From: Ehretia macrophylla
Taxonomy: Eukaryota; Streptophyta; Magnoliopsida; Boraginales; Ehretiaceae
Reading direction: 5' to 3'
NCBI GenBank assembly: GCA_037974665.1
Contig: CM075775.1
Span: 39,210,152-39,274,151 of the forward strand
Length of the DNA stretch: 64,000 nt
Shown: in pieces, positions 57,301 to 64,000 of the stretch
Layout of the letters: every line of letters starts with the position of its first letter
How positions within the stretch are numbered: the first letter of the stretch is position 1
Notes under the pieces: generated by a model
The model's input: only the letters and a program-made list of their open reading frames with translations
Databases searched by the model: none
What the model was told of the DNA's origin: nothing
Position numbers and translations under genes: made by a program

Positions 57301-60300
57301 TCCTTACAGATCAAAAGTTATGGGCACCGAAGATACAGAGACTTGGTCCTAAGCCCCACGCCCTTAGTTTGTGGGCCTAGCCTCTGCGTCAGGTGAAGTT
57401 GTCTTGCCCAAGGTGACGTGGGATTCGGATATAGAAATGTGATGGATTAGGTTGTCGCCCTTTTCTTTGTTCACGACATACGATCTGGGACGGAAAAATA
57501 GCGCAAAAGAAGAAAAGTGTCTCAAAACTGATGAAAACATTCGATTTAGGGCTACAAAAATAGCCGCAACCGAGCAGGCTTGCTGCCCGCATCGTAGATC
57601 TCTCAGAGTGCTTTCCAATGGTATGTTGTGCGCTGCGTAACTCCTTAGGAATCAAAAGTTATGGGCACCGGAGCAAAGGAGACCAGGTCCGAAGCCCTAC
57701 GCCCTCGGTTTGCGAGCCTAGCCTCTACGTGAGGCGAAGTTGTCTTGCCCAAGGTGCTATGGGATTCGGTAATAGAAATGTGATGGATTAGGTCATCGCC
57801 CTTTTCGCAACTCACGACGTACGATCCGGGACAGAAAAACAGCTCAAAAGAAGAAAAGTGTCCCGAAAATGATGAAAACGTTCTATTTTGGGCACTAAAA
57901 AATGGCGCAGATGAGCATTCTTGCTGCCCCCGTCGTAGAGCTCTCAGAGAGCTTTCCAACGGTATGTTGTGCGCCGCGTAACTCCTTGCGGATCAAAAGT
58001 TATGGGCACTAGAGCGATAGAGACCTGGTCCAAAGACCCACGCCCTCAGTTTGCGGGCCCAGCCACTACGTTAGGTGAAGTTGTCTTGCCTAACGTGCCA
58101 TGGGATTCGGTAAAAGAAATGTGATGGATTAGGTTGACGTCTTTTTCGCGGGTCACGATGTACGATCCGGGACGGAAAAATAGCGCAAAAAAAAGAAAAG
58201 TGTCCCGAAACTAATAAAAACGTTCGATTTAGGCCTCCAAAAATAGCCCAACTCGGTAGGCTTGCTGCCCCCATCGTAGAGCTCTCAGAGAGCTTTCCAA
58301 CGGTATGCTGTGCGCCGCGTAACTCCTTACGATTCAAAAGTTATGGGCACCGGAGCAAATGAGACATGGTCCCACGCCCCACACCCTCAGTTTGCGGGCC
58401 TAGCCTCTACGTGAATCGAAGATACCTTGCCCAAGGTGGTGTGGAATTCGGTAATAGAAATGTGATTGATTAGGTTGTCGTCCTTTTCGTGGCTCACGAC
58501 GTGCGATCCGGGATGAAAAAATAGCGTAAATAAAGAAAAGTGTCTCGAAACTGATGAAAACATTCAATTTTGGGCCCTGAAAATAGGTGCAGCCAAGCAA
58601 GCTTGCTGCCCCTGTCGTAGAGCTCTTAGAGAGCTTTCCAACAGTTTGCTGTGCGTCGTGTAACTCCTTACGGATCAAAAGTTATGGTCACCGGAGCAAC
58701 ATATACCTAGTCCCAAACCCCACGCCCTCAGTTTGCAGGCCCAGCCTCTACGTGAGGCGATGTTGTCTTGCCCAAGGTGCCGTGGGATTCGGTAATAGAA
58801 TTGTGATAGATTAGGTTATTGTCCGTTTTGCGGCTCACGACGTACGATCCGGGGCAGAAAAATTGTGCAAAAGAAGAAAAGTATCCTGGAACTGATGAAA
58901 ACGTTCGATTTTGGGCTTTGAAAATAGGCGCAGGCGTGCAGGCTTCCTGCCCCCGTCGTAGAACTCTTAGAGAGCTTTCCTACGGTATGCTGCGCGCCTC
59001 GTAACTTCTTACAGATCAAAAGTTATGAGCACCGGAGCGACAGAGACTTGGTCCTAAGCCCCACGCCCTTGGTTTGCGTGCCTAGCCTCCACGTGAGGCG
59101 AAGTTGTCTTGCCCAAGGTGCAGTGGGATTCGGTAATAGAAATGTGATGGATTAGGTTATCATTCTTTTTGCAGCTTATGACGTACGATTCGGGACGAAA
59201 AAACAGCACAAAAGAAGAAAAGTGTCCCGAAATTGATAAAAACGTTCGATTTTGGGCTCCGAAAATAGGTGCAGCCTAGCAGCCTTGCTGCCCCCATCGT
59301 AGAGCTCTCAGAGGGCTTTCCAACGGTATGCTATACGCCGTGTAACTACTTACGGATCAAAAGTTATGGGCACCGGAGCGACGGAGACCTCGTCCCAAGC
59401 CCCACGACCACGGTTTGCAGGCCCAACCTCTACGTGAAGCGAAGTTGTCTTGACCAAGGTACAGTGGGATTCGGTAATTGAAATGTAATGGATTAGGTTG
59501 TTGTCCTTTTTGCGACTCACGATGTACGATACGGGCTAGAAAAACTGCGTAAAAGAAGAAATGTGTCTCGAAACTGATGAAAACGTTCAATTTTGGACTT
59601 TGAAAATAGGCGCAGCCGTGCAGGATTTCTGCCCCCGTTGTAGAGCTCTCAGAGTGCTTTCCAACGGTATGCTGCGCGCCACATAACTCCTTACGGATGA
59701 AAAGTTATGGGCACCGGAGCGACGAAGACCTGGTCCCAAGCCCCATGCCCTCGATTTACGGGCCTAGCCTCTACGTGAGGTGAAGTTGTCTTGCTGAAAG
59801 TGCAGTGGGATTCGGTAATAGAAATGTGATGGATTAGGTTGTCGTCCTTTTCGCGGCTCACGTCGTACTATCCGAGGCATAAAAACTGCGCAAAAGAAGA
59901 AAAGTGTCCAGAAACAGATGAAAATGTTCGATTTTGGGCTTTGAAAATAGGCGCAGCCGTGCAGGCTTGCTGCCCCCGCCGTAGAGCTCTCAGAGAGCTT
60001 TCCAACGGTATGTTGCGTGCCGCGTAACTCCTTACGGATCAAAAGTTATGGGCATTTGAGCGACGGAGACCTGGTCCCAAGCCTCACGACCACGATTTGC
60101 GGGCCCAACCTCTACGTGAGGCGAAGTTGTCTTGCCCAAGGTGCCATGGGATTCGGTAATAGAAATGTGATGGATTAGGTTGTCGTCCTTTTAGCGGCTC
60201 GCAAAGCACGATCCGGGGCAAAAGAACCGCGCAAAGGAAGAAAAGTATCCCGAAACTGATGAAAACATTCAATTTTGGGCTTTGAAAATAGGGGAAGCCG

Positions 60301-63300
60301 TGCAACCTTGCTTCCCTCGTCGTAGAGCTCTTAGAGAGCTTTCCAACGGTATGCTGCACGCCGCGTAACTCCTTACGGATCAAAAGTTAGGGGCACCGGA
60401 GCGACGGAGACCTGGTCCCAAGGCCCACGCCCTCGGTTTGCGGGCCCAGCCTCTATGTGAGGCGAAGTTGTCTTGCCCAAGGTGTAGTGGGATTCGGTAA
60501 TAGAAATATGATGGATTAGGTTGTCGTCCTTTTTGCGGCCTACGACATACGATTCTGGACCGAAAAACAGCGCAAAAGAACAAAAGTGTCCCAAAATTGG
60601 TGAAAACGTTCAATTTTGGGCTCCCAAAATATGCGCAACTGAGCAGGATTGCAGCCCGCATCGTAGAGCTCTCAAAAAGCTTTCCAACGGCATGTTGTGT
60701 GTCGCATAACTCCTTACGAATCAAAAGTTATAGGCACTGTAGAAAAGGAAACCTGGTCCCAAGCCCCACGCCCTCGGTTTGCGGGTCCAGCCTCTACTTG
60801 AAGCGAAGATGTCTTGCCCAATATGCCGTGGGATTCGGTAATAAAAATGTGGTGGATTAGGTTGTCGTCCTTTTTGCGGCTCACGACGTATGATTCGGGG
60901 CAGAAAAACTGCCCAAAATAAGAAAAGTGTCATGAACTGATGAAAACGTTTGATTTTGGACTTTGAAAATAGGCGCAGCTGTGCAGGCTTCCTGTCGACG
61001 TTGTAGAGCTCTCAGAGAGCTTTCCAACGATATGCTGCACTCCACGTAACTCCCTACGGATCCAAAGTTATGGGCACCGGAGCGACGGAGACTTGGTCGC
61101 AAGCCCCACGCCCTCAGTTTACGGGCCAGCCTCTACGTGAGGCAAAGTTGTCTTGCCAAGGTGCAGTGGGAGTCGGTAATAGAAATGTGATGGATTAGGT
61201 TGTCGTATTTTTTGCGGCTTACGACGTACGATTCTGGACGAAAAAAAAGCGCAAAAGAAGAAACGTGTCCCGATACTGGTGAAAACGTTCAATTTTGGGA
61301 TCCAAAAATAGGCACAACTGAGCAGGCTTACTGCGCGCATCATAGAGCTCTTAGAGAGCTTTCCAACGGTATGCTGTGTGCCGCATAACTGCGTACGAAT
61401 CAAAAGTTATAGGCACCGGAGCAAAGGACACCTGGTCCCAAGCTCCACGCCCTCGGTTTGTGTGTCCAGCCTCTACATGAAGCGAAGATGTCTTGCCCAA
61501 TGTGCCGTGGGATTCGGTAATACAAATGTGGTGGATTTGGTTGTTGTCCTTTTCGAGGCTCCCGACGTACGATCCGGGACGGAAAACAGTCCAAAAGAAG
61601 AAAAGTGTCCTGAAACTAATGAAATCATCTGATTTTGGACTCTGAAAATATGTACAGCCTAGAAAGCTTGCGACCTCCATCGTAGAGCTCTCAGAGAGCT
61701 TTCCAACGGTATGCTGTGCCCCGTGTAACTCCTTATGGATCAAAAGTTATGGGCACCGGAGCGACGGAGGCCTGGTCCCAAGCCCACGCCCTCGGTTTGC
61801 GGTCCTAGCCTCTAGGTGAGGCAAAGTTGTCTTGCCCAAGGTGCCATGGGATTCGGTAATAGAAATGTGATGGATTAGGTTATTGTCCTTTTCGCTGCTC
61901 ACAACGTACGATCCGGGACGAAAAAACTGCGCAAAAGAAGAAAAGTGTCCCGAAACTGATGAAAATGTTCAATTTGGCCTCTGAAAATAGGTACAGTAGA
62001 GCAGGCTTGCTGCCTCCATCGTAGAGCTCTCAGAGAGCTTTCCAACGGTATGCTGTAGGCCTTGTAACTCCTTATGGATCAAAAGTTATGGGCACCGGAG
62101 CGATTAAGAACCAATCCCAAGCCCCACGCCTTCGGTTTGTGGGCCCAGCCTCTACGTGAGGCGAAGTTTCCTTGCCTAAGGTTCCTTAGGATTCGATAAT
62201 AGAATTGTGATGGATTAGATTGTCGTCCTTTTTGCGGCTCACGACGTACGATACGGGACGAAAAAATAGCGTAAAAGAAGAAAAGTATCCCGATACTAAT
62301 GAAAATATTCGATTTAGGGCTCCGAAAATTGGCGCAACTGAGCAGGCTTGCTGGCCCCGTCGTAGAGCTCTCAGAGGGCTTTCCAATGGTATGTTGTGCA
62401 CAGTGTAACTCCTTACGAATCAAAAGTTATGGGCACCGGAGCAAAGAGATCTGGTCCCATGCCCCACGCCCTCGGTTTGCTGGCCCAGCCTCTACGTGAA
62501 GCGAAGTTGTCTTGCCAAAGGAGCCGTGGGATTCGGTAATAGAAATGTGATGGATTAGTTTGTCGTCGTTTTAGCAGTTCACGACGTACGATCCAGGACG
62601 GAAAAATAATGCAAAAGAAGAAAAGTGTCCCGAAATTGATGAAAACGTTCGATTTTGGGCTCTGAAAACAGGCGCAACCAAGCAGGCTTGCTGCCCCTGT
62701 CGTAGAGCTCTCAGAGAGCTTTCCAACAGTATGCTGTGCGCCACATAACTCCTTACGGATCAAAAGTTATGGGCACCAGAGCGACGGAGACGTGGTCTCA
62801 AGAACCACGCCCTCGGTTTGCGGGCCCAGCCTCTACGTGAGGCGAAGTTGTCTTGCCCAAGGTGTCATGGGATTCAGTAATAGAAATGTGATGGATTATG
62901 TTATCATCCTTTTCGCAGCTCATGACGTACGATCCGGGATAAAAAAAATAGCGCAAAAGAAGAAAAGTGTCCGGAAACTGATGAACATGTTAGATTTGGG
63001 GCTCCAAAAATTGGCGCAATCAAGCAGGCTTGGTGCCCCCATCGTAGAGCTCTCAGAGAGCTTTCCAACGGTTTGTTGTGCTCAGCGTAACTCCTTACTA
63101 ATCAAAAGTTATAGGCACTGGAGCAAAGGAAACCTGGCCCTAAGCCTCACGCCCTCAGTTTGTGGGCCTACCCTCTACGTGAAGCAAAGTTTTCTTGCCC
63201 AAGGTGCTGTGGGATTCAGTAATAGAAATTTGATGGATTAGGTTGTCGTCCTTTTCGCTGCTCACGACGTACGATCCGGGACGGAAAAACAGCGCAAAAG

Positions 63301-63417
63301 AAGGAAAGTGTCTCGAAATTTATGAAAACGTTTGATTTTGGGCTCCAAAAATAGGCGCAGCAAAGCAGGCTTACTGCCCCCGTCGTAGAACTCTTAAAGA
63401 TCTTTCCAACGGTATGT

Positions 63418-63543
63418 TGTGCACCGCGTAACTCCTTACAGCTCAAAAGTTATGGACACCCGAGTGACAGAGACTTGGTCCTACGCCCTACACCCTCAGT
63501 TTGCGGGCCCAGCCTCTACGTGAAGCGAAGATGTCTTGCCCAA
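63418..63543 (+). repeat. Satellite patch identical to 63758-63883 in next monomer
   Basis: 126 bases including the rare variants TTACAGCTCAAAAGTTATGG and ACACCCGAGTGACAG are the same in two adjacent monomers (offset 340), whereas the rest of the two monomers differs. Confidence 0.88.
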
Positions 63544-64000
63544 TGTGCCGTGGGATTTGGTAATAAAAATGTGATGGATTAGGTTGTCATCCTATTTGCG
63601 GCTCACGACCTACGATCCGGGATGAAAAATAGCATAGAAGAAGAAAAGTGTCCCAAAATAAATGAAAACGTTCGATTTTGGGCTCCAAAAGCAGGCGTAG
63701 TCGAGCAAGCTTTGTGCCCCCATCGTAGAGCTCTTGGAGAGCTTTCCAACGGTATGCTGTGCACCGCGTAACTCCTTACAGCTCAAAAGTTATGGACACC
63801 CGAGTGACAGAGACTTGGTCCTACGCCCTACACCCTCAGTTTGCGGGCCCAGCCTCTACGTGAAGCGAAGATGTCTTGCCCAAGGTGCCGTGGGATTCGG
63901 TAATAGAAATGCGATGGATTAGGTTGTCATCCTTTTTATGGCTCACGACGTACGATCTGGGATGAAAAAATTGCGCAAAAGAAGAAATGTGTCCGAAAAT

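Larger units (their letters stand above)
53247..64000 (+). repeat. 341-bp satellite array, about 31 monomers, to window end
   Basis: This is the same satellite and orientation, continuing past the window. Here the first dyad is mostly AGCTCTCAGAGAGCT, whereas the arrays to the left mostly have G at the centre. Many monomers carry GAAGATGTCTTGCC in place of GAAGTTGTCTTGCC, together with GGAGCAAAGGAGACC in place of GGAGCGACGGAGACC. The last two monomers share a 126-bp identical patch. No other feature is visible. Confidence 0.97.

Overview
The window is plant (angiosperm-type) heterochromatin. I see no host protein-coding gene, no tRNA or rRNA gene and no CRISPR array. About 41 kb of the 64 kb is one tandem satellite with a monomer of about 341 bp, all in the same orientation. 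By length this is roughly 120 monomers. LTR retrotransposon sequence, mostly solo or truncated LTRs, interrupts the satellite. The plant call rests on a Ty3/gypsy chromovirus with a C-terminal chromodomain and a tRNA-iMet primer-binding site, together with very long (3.5 kb) LTRs. I cannot name the species.

Layout: 1-422 is the 5' end of a minus-strand LTR (family A) cut by the window edge; 423-666 satellite; 667-about 4005 a minus-strand family A LTR that has lost its 5' end; 4006-6592 satellite; 6593-9305 a complete solo LTR of a second family (B) with target-site duplication GTAGA; 9306-22780 satellite; 22781-33419 the only element with an internal region, a Tekay/Del-like chromovirus with a truncated 5' LTR; 33420-33846 satellite; 33847-37411 a complete family A solo LTR with target-site duplication CTTTT; 37412-51276 satellite; 51277-53222 a family A LTR that has lost its 3' end; 53223-53246 junction filler; 53247-64000 satellite.

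The chromovirus gag-pol is dead: I count eleven in-frame stops and three frameshifts. Its protease, reverse transcriptase, RNase H, integrase and chromodomain are still readable, and the RNase H DEDD and integrase DDE residues are intact. Most of the stops are what C-to-T change at CAG or CGA would give, as expected for cytosine methylation in silent chromatin.

The satellite is organised above the monomer level. There is a six-monomer (about 2,043 bp) tandem duplication at about 14.0-18.1 kb, a three-monomer (about 1,020 bp) period at about 38-43 kb, and mixed three- and five-monomer spacing at 53-58 kb. Several patches are base-identical between monomers and look like recent conversion or unequal exchange. 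The many open frames across the satellite follow from its sequence and are not genes.

The least expected signals lie inside the LTRs. One is a short acidic reading frame that keeps its sequence between LTR copies mostly through third-position changes. Another is a stem-loop kept in both LTR families by different paired bases. A third is an old 209-210 bp internal duplication found in all family A copies that span it.
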